From contig BPHJ01000001.1 in NCBI GenBank assembly GCA_026003475.1, positions 867,189-931,188 on the forward strand: a stretch of 64,000 nt of DNA, in the 5' to 3' direction. The first letter of the stretch is position 1. The number at the start of each line of letters is the position of its first letter. Below the pieces are notes generated by a model. It did no database searches. It had not been told where the DNA came from and worked only from the letters and a program-made list of their open reading frames with translations. The DNA is from Candidatus Kapaibacterium sp. Lineage in GTDB: Bacteria; Bacteroidota; Ignavibacteria; Kapaibacteriales; NICIL-2. This document shows, in pieces, positions 17,100 to 25,788 of this stretch. Both the position numbers and the translations under genes were made by a program.

Positions 17100-19256
17100 A
17101 TGTTGGTTGACATGAGCTACGAACACTGGCTCCAGCAAGCGCGCCGCGAGCTTGGCGATCGCCCGATTGAGGCGCTGACGTGGACGTCACCAGAGGGCAT
17201 CGCCATCAAACCACTCTACACCGAGGACGATCTTGCTGCGCTGGAGCACCACCGCACCTACCCAGGACTGTTCCCATTCGTCCGTGGACCGTATGCCACG
17301 ATGTATCCCAATCGCCCATGGACGATCCGTCAGTACGCGGGTTTTTCGACCGCAGAAGAATCGAACGCGTTCTACAAGAAAGCCCTCGCACAGGGGCAAA
17401 CAGGCCTTTCCGTCGCATTCGATTTAGCAACCCATCGAGGATACGATAGCGACCATCCACGCGTCGTTGGTGATGTCGGGAAAGCTGGTGTGGCCATTGA
17501 CACAGTCGAGGATATGAAGATCCTCTTCGATGGGATTGATCTCGGTTCCGTTTCCGTTTCGATGACAATGAATGGAGCTGTCCTGCCAATTCTGGCAATG
17601 TTCATCGTTGCAGCCGAAGAGCAGGGCGTCGAGCAATCTCGCCTGAGTGGAACGATCCAGAACGACATCCTCAAAGAGTTCTTGGTGCGGAACACTTACA
17701 TCTACCCGCCAGCACCCTCGATGCGGATTGTTGCCGACATTATCGCCTACACCAGTCGCCACATGCCACGCTTCAACAGCATAAGCATCAGCGGCTACCA
17801 CATGCACGAAGCCGGTGCAACTGCTGTTCAAGAGTTGGCATTCACCCTTGCCGATGGGCTTGAATATGTGCGCGCTGCTATCGCCCGTGGCTTGGACGTT
17901 GATTCGTTTGCGCCGCGACTGTCGTTTTTCTTCGGCATCGGAATGAACTTTTTCATGGAAATTGCCAAGCTCCGTGCCGCACGGATGCTGTGGGCACAGC
18001 TCATGAAGGAACGGTTCAATCCGCGCAAACAATCATCGCTTGTACTCCGCACTCATTGCCAAACCTCGGGCTGGTCGCTGGCTGCGCAGGACCCCTACAA
18101 CAACATCATCCGCACCACGATTGAAGCACTGGCGGCGGTGTTGGGTGGCACGCAATCGCTGCACACCAATTCGTTCGATGAAGCGTTGGCGCTCCCAACT
18201 GATTTTTCCGCACGGATTGCCCGTAACACGCAACTCATCATCGCGGAGGAAACCAATATCACGCGCATCATTGATCCGCTGGGAGGGTCGTACTACATCG
18301 AGTCACTAACTGCATCGCTTGCCCAGCATGCCCGGGCGTTGATCAAGGACATTGAATCGCGTGGTGGGATGGTTGCGGCAATCACCAGCGGCTATGCCAA
18401 AGCGCTCATCGAACAAGCAGCTGCACGCCGGCAAGCTGCAATTGACCGTGGCGAAGAAACTATCGTTGGTGTCAACAAATACCGCCCGGAGACCGAAACA
18501 TCCGTCGAGATACTCGAAGTGGACAACACGAAGGTACGAGCCGAGCAAATTGCCCGACTCCAGAAGGTAAAGGAAGGTCGCGATGCTGCCAGCGTGAGCC
18601 AAGCCTTAGAGCGGTTGATCGCTGCAGCACGCGATGAATCGGAAAACCTTGTTCCCTATGTTATCGAGGCGGTACGTCTCCGCGCCACCGTTGGCGAAAT
18701 CAGCGACGCCCTTGCACGCGTGTTCACACGTTATTCAGCACCACCGACAGCAATTGCCGGCGTGTTCCAAGCTTCATACGCACATGACCCTGCGTTCGAA
18801 CACCTTCGACAGCGCGTCATTGCCTTTGAGCATCGGACCGGCCGCCGCCCTCGAATTCTCGTCGCCAAGCTCGGACAAGATGGGCATGATCGCGGCTCGA
18901 AGGTCATTGCAAGCGGTTTTGCCGACCTTGGATTCGATGTGGACTTAGGACCGCTGTTTCAAACTCCCGAGGAAGTTGCCCGTCAAGCAATCGAGCATGA
19001 CGTTCATGTTGTCGGTATCTCCACCCAGGCAGGCGCGCATAAGACGCTCATCCCCCAACTCATCGAGGAGCTACGGCGACAAGGAGCCTCGGATATCATC
19101 GTTGTTGCCGGTGGGATCATTCCTCCGCAGGATTATGATCCGCTCTACCATGCTGGTGTGAGGGCAATTTTTGGTCCTGGGACAGCGGTCCTCGATGCTG
19201 CCCGTACGGTGCTCGATCTTGTCGAGGATTATCAGATGGCTGCCGATGAAACCTAA
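17100..19256 (+). CDS. Methylmalonyl-CoA mutase, single-chain with B12 domain
   Basis: A 718-residue adenosylcobalamin-dependent mutase interconverting methylmalonyl-CoA and succinyl-CoA. The TIM-barrel domain (about 1-540) has [18 protein letters not shown] with the family tyrosine and arginine, and [14 protein letters not shown] with the substrate histidine. The C-terminal B12 domain (about 580-710) has the base-off motif DGHDRG (Asp594, His596, Gly599), followed by GISTQAGAH and [15 protein letters not shown] 17112 (MSYEHW) is an alternative start. Catalytic and B12 domains are on one chain, unlike a split alpha/beta mutase. The meaB-type chaperone gene overlaps its 3' end by 11 bp. Confidence 0.95.
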   Translation: MLVDMSYEHWLQQARRELGDRPIEALTWTSPEGIAIKPLYTEDDLAALEHHRTYPGLFPFVRGPYATMYPNRPWTIRQYAGFSTAEESNAFYKKALAQGQTGLSVAFDLATHRGYDSDHPRVVGDVGKAGVAIDTVEDMKILFDGIDLGSVSVSMTMNGAVLPILAMFIVAAEEQGVEQSRLSGTIQNDILKEFLVRNTYIYPPAPSMRIVADIIAYTSRHMPRFNSISISGYHMHEAGATAVQELAFTLADGLEYVRAAIARGLDVDSFAPRLSFFFGIGMNFFMEIAKLRAARMLWAQLMKERFNPRKQSSLVLRTHCQTSGWSLAAQDPYNNIIRTTIEALAAVLGGTQSLHTNSFDEALALPTDFSARIARNTQLIIAEETNITRIIDPLGGSYYIESLTASLAQHARALIKDIESRGGMVAAITSGYAKALIEQAAARRQAAIDRGEETIVGVNKYRPETETSVEILEVDNTKVRAEQIARLQKVKEGRDAASVSQALERLIAAARDESENLVPYVIEAVRLRATVGEISDALARVFTRYSAPPTAIAGVFQASYAHDPAFEHLRQRVIAFEHRTGRRPRILVAKLGQDGHDRGSKVIASGFADLGFDVDLGPLFQTPEEVARQAIEHDVHVVGISTQAGAHKTLIPQLIEELRRQGASDIIVVAGGIIPPQDYDPLYHAGVRAIFGPGTAVLDAARTVLDLVEDYQMAADET

Positions 19257-20244
19257 AACCACCGCAACGGAAGACACCCACCAACTTGCTGAGGCTGTCC
19301 TTGCCGGTGAGCGTCGCGCCTTAGCAAAGGCGCTGAGCCTCCTGGAAAGCACTCGACCCGACGACCTACCACTCCAACAACAACTCTTGCAGCTATTCTA
19401 TCCGCGTTCGGGCAACTCGTGGCGTATCGGAATCACGGGTGCACCTGGCGCCGGAAAAAGCACCTTCATCGAAGCATTGGGAACCGAGGCGGCATCTGCT
19501 GGTCGCCGGATTGCTGTACTCTCGATTGACCCAGCAGGCGCACAGAGCGGGGGCAGCATCCTTGGCGATAAGCTCCGTATGCCAACGCTTGCCAATCATC
19601 CCAACGCATTCATTCGTCCAAGCTCGAACCGTGGCAGTGGCTCTGCGCTCAGTTTGCGCCTTCGCGAGTGCATTATCGCATGCGAAGCTGCTGGATACGA
19701 CACCATCATCGTTGAAACTGTCGGTGCAGGACAGTCCGACACCGCCATCGCGGAAGTAACCGACATGGTCATCCTTGCGATGCTCCCGAATGCTGGCGAC
19801 GAAGTGCAAGGTATCAAGCGCGGCGTCATCGAGCTTGCCGATCTATTGGTAGTGACCAAGTGCGACCTTGACCCCGACGCTGCAAATCGCACCGCTACCC
19901 AGCTGCGCAGTGCACTGATGCTGATTCCTCGGCGATTCCCCGACTGGTCGCCGGTCGTTATCTCAGTTTCCAGTGTTCGTGGCGATGGAATCCCACACGT
20001 TTGGAAGCTCTGCACGCAATTTTTCTCACCATCTCGTGCGGAGACAATCGAGCAAAACCGGCGGCAGCAACGATTGCTCTGGCTCGATCGCGCTGTGCTC
20101 GAGCACGTGTACGCTGCAACCAGAGAACACACCAATCGAAGCACGCAGATGCACGAACTTCGCAGCGCGGTCGAATCTGGACGGCTGCCACCACCAATCG
20201 CTGCTGCTGAGCTGTTCGCACTTTCCATTGCTTCAAAAGGCTAA
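19246..20244 (+). CDS. meaB: MeaB/ArgK G3E-family GTPase, mutase chaperone
   Basis: A 332-residue GTPase that gates cofactor loading and protects methylmalonyl-CoA mutase from inactivation. The P-loop is GAPGAGKST (about 65-73). Further family stretches are [25 protein letters not shown] and the base-recognition region [12 protein letters not shown] 19246 begins inside the last codons of the mutase gene, so the two are translationally coupled. The frame is open further upstream but only as overlap with the mutase. Pairing with the mutase makes the role secure. Confidence 0.94.
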   Translation: MKPKTTATEDTHQLAEAVLAGERRALAKALSLLESTRPDDLPLQQQLLQLFYPRSGNSWRIGITGAPGAGKSTFIEALGTEAASAGRRIAVLSIDPAGAQSGGSILGDKLRMPTLANHPNAFIRPSSNRGSGSALSLRLRECIIACEAAGYDTIIVETVGAGQSDTAIAEVTDMVILAMLPNAGDEVQGIKRGVIELADLLVVTKCDLDPDAANRTATQLRSALMLIPRRFPDWSPVVISVSSVRGDGIPHVWKLCTQFFSPSRAETIEQNRRQQRLLWLDRAVLEHVYAATREHTNRSTQMHELRSAVESGRLPPPIAAAELFALSIASKG

Positions 20245-20328
20245 CGCTCCAACGTGCAAGCATCGCTGCTGGCCATGATCAGACACCAAGCTTGAATTGT
20301 CACCATCATTACCACTTTTCGTGCCATC

Positions 20329-21513
20329 ATGCTCTCAATCCAACACGCACAGGACCTCCTTGCGCAAGCACACCTGGACGGCTGGCTTCTCTACGATTTC
20401 CGCGGGAGCAATCCCATCGCTCGACGCCTCCTTGAGCTGAATTCAACGGCACATCTGACACGGCGGTTTGCTCTTTGGATACCATGCGCTGGTGAGCCGA
20501 TCCTTGCCGTCAGCAGTCTCGATGCTCATATCTTCGAACCGTTGCCATATCCCCGTCGTCTCTATGCGAGTCGGTATCAGTGGCAACACGCACTCCACGA
20601 TATGCTCACCGGTGCGCGGAAAATCGCCGTTGAATATTCCCCGCTGGGAGAACTTCCCACGGTCTCGTTTCTCGATGCTGGAACTGCAGAATTTCTTCGT
20701 TCGCTCGGACTCGAACTGGTGAGCAGTGCCGATCTTGTCCAGTACCTGGAAGCAGTCTGGAGCCAAGAGCAAATCCAGGACAACCTCGTCACTGCCAGCA
20801 AACTGCGGAGCATCATGATGGCGAGTATCGAGCAGGCACGTTGGATGGCGCGCGAGCGAAGAGGGAGCGAATACGATTTGCAGCAGTTCATTCTCAACGC
20901 ATTCGCTGCAGAATCGCTGCGCACCGATCATTGGCCGATTGTTGCCATTGGACCCAACACAGCCAGTCCACACTATGAACCAACACCCGGTAGCGCTGCC
21001 CCCATCGTTGGGAATGCGCTGTTGATGCTCGACATGTGGGCAAAGTCAATGTGGGATAATGCGACCTACGCCGACATCACGTGGACTGTTTGGCTGGGGA
21101 CCACACCACCGGATGAAGTGCGTCACGTTGCCGATCTTGTCATCGCTGCACGTGATGCTGCACTCGATAAGGTCCGTAAACACTTTGCTTCCCGTGCTCC
21201 CGTCCATGGTTACCAAGTGGACGATGCTGCACGCGATGTCATCACTGCCGCTGGTTATGGTGAGTACTTCATCCATCGAACCGGACATAGCATCGGTACG
21301 GAAGTTCACGGCTATGGCGCGAACATGGACAACTACGAAACGTGCGATACCCGCCAGATTCTCCCAGGCACCTCGTTTAGTATCGAGCCAGGCATTTACC
21401 TCCCGGGTCGCTTTGGTGTCCGGAGCGAATGCGACGTCGTCATTGATCACAATGGCGCTGTGCTGATTCCGAGTGAACCGTTGCAACATGAACTGATTGT
21501 CCTCGAGGTCTGA
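20329..21513 (+). CDS. M24 family metallopeptidase (Xaa-Pro aminopeptidase-like)
   Basis: A 394-residue pita-bread-fold peptidase with a creatinase-like N-terminal domain (about 1-150) and a catalytic domain (about 165-394). Metal ligands can be placed at the Asp residues of LLMLDMWAKS and YADITWTVW, the His of HRTGHSIGTEVHG, and the Glu residues of FSIEPGIYL and VRSECDVVI. These enzymes remove N-terminal residues preceding proline. The nearby GTEVHG and FGVRSE motifs fit Xaa-Pro dipeptidase or aminopeptidase. The start at 20329 is a good ATG. There is no obvious functional link to its neighbours. Confidence 0.85.
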   Translation: MLSIQHAQDLLAQAHLDGWLLYDFRGSNPIARRLLELNSTAHLTRRFALWIPCAGEPILAVSSLDAHIFEPLPYPRRLYASRYQWQHALHDMLTGARKIAVEYSPLGELPTVSFLDAGTAEFLRSLGLELVSSADLVQYLEAVWSQEQIQDNLVTASKLRSIMMASIEQARWMARERRGSEYDLQQFILNAFAAESLRTDHWPIVAIGPNTASPHYEPTPGSAAPIVGNALLMLDMWAKSMWDNATYADITWTVWLGTTPPDEVRHVADLVIAARDAALDKVRKHFASRAPVHGYQVDDAARDVITAAGYGEYFIHRTGHSIGTEVHGYGANMDNYETCDTRQILPGTSFSIEPGIYLPGRFGVRSECDVVIDHNGAVLIPSEPLQHELIVLEV

Positions 21514-21519
21514 TTGCGT

Positions 21520-23340
21520 ATGAGATATTTCCGGTCATTGACTCTTGGCTTGGTTGCCATGCAACTGACTCTGGGTGCAATTGCACCGCCGCTGGCTGCA
21601 ATCCGCAGTGTGCCCGACGGACGCGACCAGGAACGTGTTGCCATTGCGTACGAGCAAGCAGGAGACTGGCGAAATGCCGCGCGGCTCTGGCAAGAACTTC
21701 TTCAGCAACAACCGACGGTTTCCCGTTATTTGGTTGGAGCTTTGCGATCGCTGAAGATGCTGGGTAACGAGGATGCGATGCTGTCGCTTTTTGAAGCATC
21801 AAGCGAGCAGGCGCGTTCGTGGGACGCCCTTGCCTACTACGGCTATGCACTCATGCGTCGGGGTAAGCCCGATGCTGCCAACAGCGCATGGGATCAAGCC
21901 CTCTTGCGCGTCTCGACCGAACAACACTATCGCTTGATCGCAGGGCTACAAATCGAAGCAGGAGCCCCAGCCATGGCAGCCAAGACCTATCAAGCTGCAC
22001 GTTCTCGGTTGGGAAAGCCAGCATTGTTTGCCGAAGAGCTTGCTCAGCTTGCCATCGTTGCTCGCGACCGTTCAACTGCTCTGGAGGAAATCCTCACCTA
22101 CTTCGAGGCAACACAGAACCTTTCCCGCACGCAGGGGCTGATTGCAACGCTGCTCACCGGAGACAATGACCAACGGTCAGCCACGATCGAACGCATCGGC
22201 TCCTATGCCCGACGCAATGCAAGCAGCGTATTAGCTCTTCGGCTCTACGAATGGGCACTCCGAGAAGTTGGCGACTATGAATCGGCGCTCGACGTCGTCA
22301 CTGCTATTGAGCGCCAGACCGGAAATACCGGGCGTGAGCTCTACACCTTCGCAGAACGAGCACGCATGGAAGGCGCTTTCGGGGTAGCACTTGTCGCCTA
22401 CGGAAAGCTAATGGACATTGCCAAGCAGTCCGATTTGCGAACAATGGCGCTCTATGGATACGTCCAGACATTAGAACAACAGACCCTCCAGCAGAGCACG
22501 CCATCGGTTGAACAGTGCGAGCGGATCATTGCCGAATACGAACGCATCATCAATGAGTACCCCAATTCCGGCGCTGCGGTGAATGCCATGCTACGCATTG
22601 CTGAGCTCGAGCGTGATTGGGGCAGCGATCCAGATCGCGCTTTGTCGCGATACAACGCACTACTTTCCCGCTATCCGAATACCGAGCAGGCTGCGCGTGC
22701 ACGGCTGGAGCGGCTCCCGCTCCTGGTACGACGGTATGGTATTGATTCGGTTAGCACCATCGCCGAACAAGAACGACCCGCGATTGCTGCCTATCCAGCA
22801 CTTGTCTCCCAAGCACAGTTCATTGGCGCAGAATTCAACTTCTTCCGGTGTCGGTTCGAAAGCGCGATCGAACTGTATCGTCAGGTCGCCAGCAACACCG
22901 AATCCTCCTTGGCAAATGATGCCATCGAACGACTAACTCTCATCACGATCAACCGTTCCGATTCGCTTGCCCTCTGCCAACTTGCACAGGCTGAGCGATT
23001 GTTCTACCAGCTCGACTTCACCGGAGGACTTGCCATGATGGATACCCTTGGGCTAGGAGAGAGCGACCTTTCTGAATACGCGCTCATGCGTGCGGGCAGT
23101 ATTGCGCTGGAACGGTCCAACTACGATGCAGTGGCGCACTTTTTCGGCGAGCTGATCGTGCGATTCCCAGAGACAATCTATGCAGATCGTGCCTTATGGG
23201 GATTGGCTACTGCTGCTCGCGCTTTGGGCGATCGCCAGAAAGCGCTCGAACTCTACAACCAACTTCTCTCCCGCTATCCCAACTCGATCTACGTACCACG
23301 CGTGCGGCTATTGATCCGATCCCTTCGCGGTGATTCCTAA
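21520..23340 (+). CDS. Secreted tetratricopeptide-repeat protein
   Basis: A 606-residue protein with an N-terminal signal-type hydrophobic segment (LTLGLVAMQLTLGAIAPPLAA) and TPR-like helical repeats throughout, clearest at the C-terminus (RALWGLATAARALGDRQKAL, then LYNQLLSRYPNSIYVPR). The LSRYPN pattern is shared with BamD and YbgF (CpoB)-type periplasmic scaffolds. The first ATG is at 21520, seven bases after the peptidase stop. The molecular partner is unknown; a periplasmic or outer-membrane-associated scaffold is the best inference. It ends in a 4-bp convergent overlap with rsmE. Confidence 0.75.
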   Translation: MRYFRSLTLGLVAMQLTLGAIAPPLAAIRSVPDGRDQERVAIAYEQAGDWRNAARLWQELLQQQPTVSRYLVGALRSLKMLGNEDAMLSLFEASSEQARSWDALAYYGYALMRRGKPDAANSAWDQALLRVSTEQHYRLIAGLQIEAGAPAMAAKTYQAARSRLGKPALFAEELAQLAIVARDRSTALEEILTYFEATQNLSRTQGLIATLLTGDNDQRSATIERIGSYARRNASSVLALRLYEWALREVGDYESALDVVTAIERQTGNTGRELYTFAERARMEGAFGVALVAYGKLMDIAKQSDLRTMALYGYVQTLEQQTLQQSTPSVEQCERIIAEYERIINEYPNSGAAVNAMLRIAELERDWGSDPDRALSRYNALLSRYPNTEQAARARLERLPLLVRRYGIDSVSTIAEQERPAIAAYPALVSQAQFIGAEFNFFRCRFESAIELYRQVASNTESSLANDAIERLTLITINRSDSLALCQLAQAERLFYQLDFTGGLAMMDTLGLGESDLSEYALMRAGSIALERSNYDAVAHFFGELIVRFPETIYADRALWGLATAARALGDRQKALELYNQLLSRYPNSIYVPRVRLLIRSLRGDS

Positions 23341-24026
23341 CTCTGCCATGCAGATGCAACAATGCTCACGGCAGCAATTGCTGCTGTCTCACTTCGCAGA
23401 CGGAATCCTCCGAGCGACCAGCGCTGACAGTGCACGCCCTCGAGCATCTGTTCCTCCCGCGGCGAAAAACCACCTTCGGCTCCAACAACAATCAAGCAGT
23501 TGCCTTGAGGTGCCACCGGAGCTGTACCACGTGGATCACAAACGACGACTGCACCATCAGCATCAGCGAGCACTTCTTCGAGTGTTTTGGGTTGATCGAG
23601 TATAGGAAGTACGCTGCGTTGGGATTGCTTGAGTGCTGCTATCATCTTTGCCTGCAAGCGTTCCGGACGGCGAAGACGCTCGATTTCTGAATACTCCAAA
23701 CACAACGGCTGAATGCGATGGACACCAAGCTCAGTGCACTTTTCGAGCAACCATTCCATCCGCTCTTGTGCTGCCAGCAAACCAATCGCCACGCTCAGTA
23801 TGAAGGGCAGTTCAGCGGGAAAGTGTTCGATTCGTTCAATGACGACATGCGTGCGATCACGCTCAACAGCAGTGATTATTCCCACTCCGCGAATGCCGCT
23901 TCCATTGCTGAGCAGAATGCGATCACCCACCGTGCATCGAAGCACACGGAGATGGCGCGATTCATCGCCCTCGAGAACAAGCGATCGTGTGGAGCTATCA
24001 AGATTCGAAGCGTAAAAGCATTCCAT
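23337..24026 (-). CDS. rsmE: 16S rRNA m3U1498 methyltransferase
   Basis: A 229-residue SPOUT methyltransferase that modifies U1498 in the 30S decoding region. The N-terminal PUA-like part begins MECFYASNLDSSTRSLVLEGDES, and RHLRVLR is typical. The C-terminal trefoil knot is VGAEGGFSPREE followed by LGGFRLRSETAAIAAV, equivalent to the usual LGxRILRTETA loop. The length is slightly below the usual 240-250 but no domain is missing. It is divergent from the crotonase gene at 24073. Confidence 0.94.
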   Translation of the reverse strand: MECFYASNLDSSTRSLVLEGDESRHLRVLRCTVGDRILLSNGSGIRGVGIITAVERDRTHVVIERIEHFPAELPFILSVAIGLLAAQERMEWLLEKCTELGVHRIQPLCLEYSEIERLRRPERLQAKMIAALKQSQRSVLPILDQPKTLEEVLADADGAVVVCDPRGTAPVAPQGNCLIVVGAEGGFSPREEQMLEGVHCQRWSLGGFRLRSETAAIAAVSIVASAWQS

Positions 24027-24038
24027 CGGAGTGATTTC

Positions 24039-24046
24039 TATCTTTG
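24039..24046 (+). promoter_or_regulatory. Putative -7 promoter box (TATCTTTG) ahead of the first crotonase gene
   Basis: TATCTTTG followed by CA exactly matches the Bacteroidota -7 consensus TAnnTTTG and lies 26 bases before ATG 24073. No clear TTTG -33 element was found. Confidence 0.5.
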
Positions 24047-24072
24047 CACCGAAAATAATCAGCCAAACGCCG

Positions 24073-24855
24073 ATGGATTACACCTGCATTCGTGTTTATC
24101 GTCCGGATCACTTTCGTGGTGTCGGAGCCATCCAGATAGCGCGTCCCGAGGTTCGAAATGCGCTGAGCTTACGCACCATGGAAGAGCTTGTTCACGCCTG
24201 TGAAGAGTTCGAGCGCGATAGCACCGTTGGTTGCATCGTCCTCCATGGCGACGAACGTGCCTTTGCCGCTGGTGCAGATATCCGCGAGATGGAGTCCGCA
24301 ACGACGGTGACCATGCTCGAACGTGATCAATTTGCACGTTGGGAACGGCTGCGTCAGATCAAAAAGCCCATGATTGCTGCCGTCAGCGGATTTGCACTCG
24401 GTGGCGGATGTGAATTGGCAATGCTCTGCGACATCATCGTTGCAAGCGACACTGCGCAGTTTGGTCAGCCTGAAATCAACATTGGTGTGATGCCGGGCGC
24501 TGGCGGTACACAACGCCTGACGCGAGCAGTTGGCAAATCACTGGCGATGGAACTTGTTCTGACTGGTCGCATGATCTCTGCCCAACGCGCACTCGAGCGT
24601 GGCTTAGTTAGCCGTGTTGTTCCTGTCGAATACTACCTCGACGAAGCATTCGCACTGGCAGAAGACATTGCAAGCAAAGCGCCCATTGCAGTACGTCTGG
24701 CAAAAGAATCGGTTGGCAAGGCCTTTTCCACCCCCTTAGAACAGGGTCTCGAGTACGAACGCAAAAATTTCTACATGCTTTTCTCGACCGAAGATCAGAA
24801 AGAAGGCATGGCAGCGTTTCTTGAAAAGCGGGCCCCGATTTGGAAAGGTCACTAA
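24073..24855 (+). CDS. Enoyl-CoA hydratase (crotonase family)
   Basis: A 260-residue hydratase that adds water to trans-2-enoyl-CoA in beta-oxidation. Both catalytic glutamates are present, in GFALGGGCELAMLCD and FGQPEINIGVMPGAGGTQRL, and the oxyanion region is AFAAGADIREM. This is the pattern of a true crotonase/short-chain hydratase. The start at 24073 (MDYTCIRVY) is preferred over GTG 24031, which would precede the promoter box at 24039. It is followed 96 bp later by a second family member. Confidence 0.93.
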   Translation: MDYTCIRVYRPDHFRGVGAIQIARPEVRNALSLRTMEELVHACEEFERDSTVGCIVLHGDERAFAAGADIREMESATTVTMLERDQFARWERLRQIKKPMIAAVSGFALGGGCELAMLCDIIVASDTAQFGQPEINIGVMPGAGGTQRLTRAVGKSLAMELVLTGRMISAQRALERGLVSRVVPVEYYLDEAFALAEDIASKAPIAVRLAKESVGKAFSTPLEQGLEYERKNFYMLFSTEDQKEGMAAFLEKRAPIWKGH

Positions 24856-24951
24856 CGCCGACTGTAGCAGACGCACTGGCACCACCCCATTCTGTTCTCT
24901 GATGCAAATGATGAAGCAACGAACAAACAATCACTATTTCACGCTTTGGCG

Positions 24952-25737
24952 ATGAGCTACGAAACGATTCTCTATCAGGTCACCGATGGTATCGCGCGCA
25001 TCACGCTCAATCGGCCGGAGGTCTTCAACGCCTGCAATGAACAACTCACCAGCGAGCTCCGTGCTGCACTCGAGCATGCTGCAAATACAGAGGAAGCACG
25101 TTGCGTTGTTCTCACCGGTGCTGGCCGTGCCTTTTGTTCCGGTCAAGATTTGAAGGAGGCGCCCGAACCCGGCTCCCAACGCGACCTTCGCGATTCGCTT
25201 CAGCGGCGGTACAACCCAATCATTCGCTTGATGCGCCAAATGCCGAAACCGATCATTGCAGGTATCAATGGCGTCGCAGCCGGTGCTGGATTATCACTTG
25301 CACTTGCTGCCGATATCCGGATTATGAGCACCGATGCCCGCTTGGTCGAAGCATTTATCGCAATCGCACTAATCCCCGATAGTGGCGCGACGTTTTTCTA
25401 TCCGCGCATGCTCGGTTATGCGAAAGCGTTTGAATTTGCCACGCTCAACAAACCAATCAGTGCCGAGGAAGCATATCGGCTTGGAATGGTCAACATGCTT
25501 GCATCGCCGCGCGCTTTCCCGCGTGCGCTCGAGGCCATCGCACGGCGGTATGCTGAGGGTCCAACGCAAACCTATGCTTACGTCAAAATGCTGCTCCAAC
25601 GTGGGATGGTTGCAACGCTCGACGAGATGCTCCAATTGGAAGAAGAATACCAACAGCGCGCAGGGAGTAGCGAAGATTACCGCGAAGGTGTTGCTGCCTT
25701 TCGCGAAAAACGCTCCCCACGCTTTGTAGGAAGGTAA
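24952..25737 (+). CDS. PaaG-like enoyl-CoA hydratase/isomerase
   Basis: A 261-residue crotonase-fold protein. The first catalytic position is GVAAGAGLSLALAAD, lacking the hydratase Glu, while ALIPDSGATFFYPRMLG retains the Asp used by PaaG-type isomerases. PaaG isomerises epoxy-phenylacetyl-CoA to an oxepin, or acts as a delta3,delta2-enoyl-CoA isomerase. SGQDLKEAPEPG is also PaaG-like. No other phenylacetate genes are present here, so a role in unsaturated fatty acid beta-oxidation is as likely. The ATG at 24952 (MSYETILYQ) is chosen over TTG 24946. Confidence 0.84.
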   Translation: MSYETILYQVTDGIARITLNRPEVFNACNEQLTSELRAALEHAANTEEARCVVLTGAGRAFCSGQDLKEAPEPGSQRDLRDSLQRRYNPIIRLMRQMPKPIIAGINGVAAGAGLSLALAADIRIMSTDARLVEAFIAIALIPDSGATFFYPRMLGYAKAFEFATLNKPISAEEAYRLGMVNMLASPRAFPRALEAIARRYAEGPTQTYAYVKMLLQRGMVATLDEMLQLEEEYQQRAGSSEDYREGVAAFREKRSPRFVGR

Positions 25738-25788
25738 CGCCCCGAAACGCACAAGCACTGGTGATACTGTCTGCATCGAACACAACGC

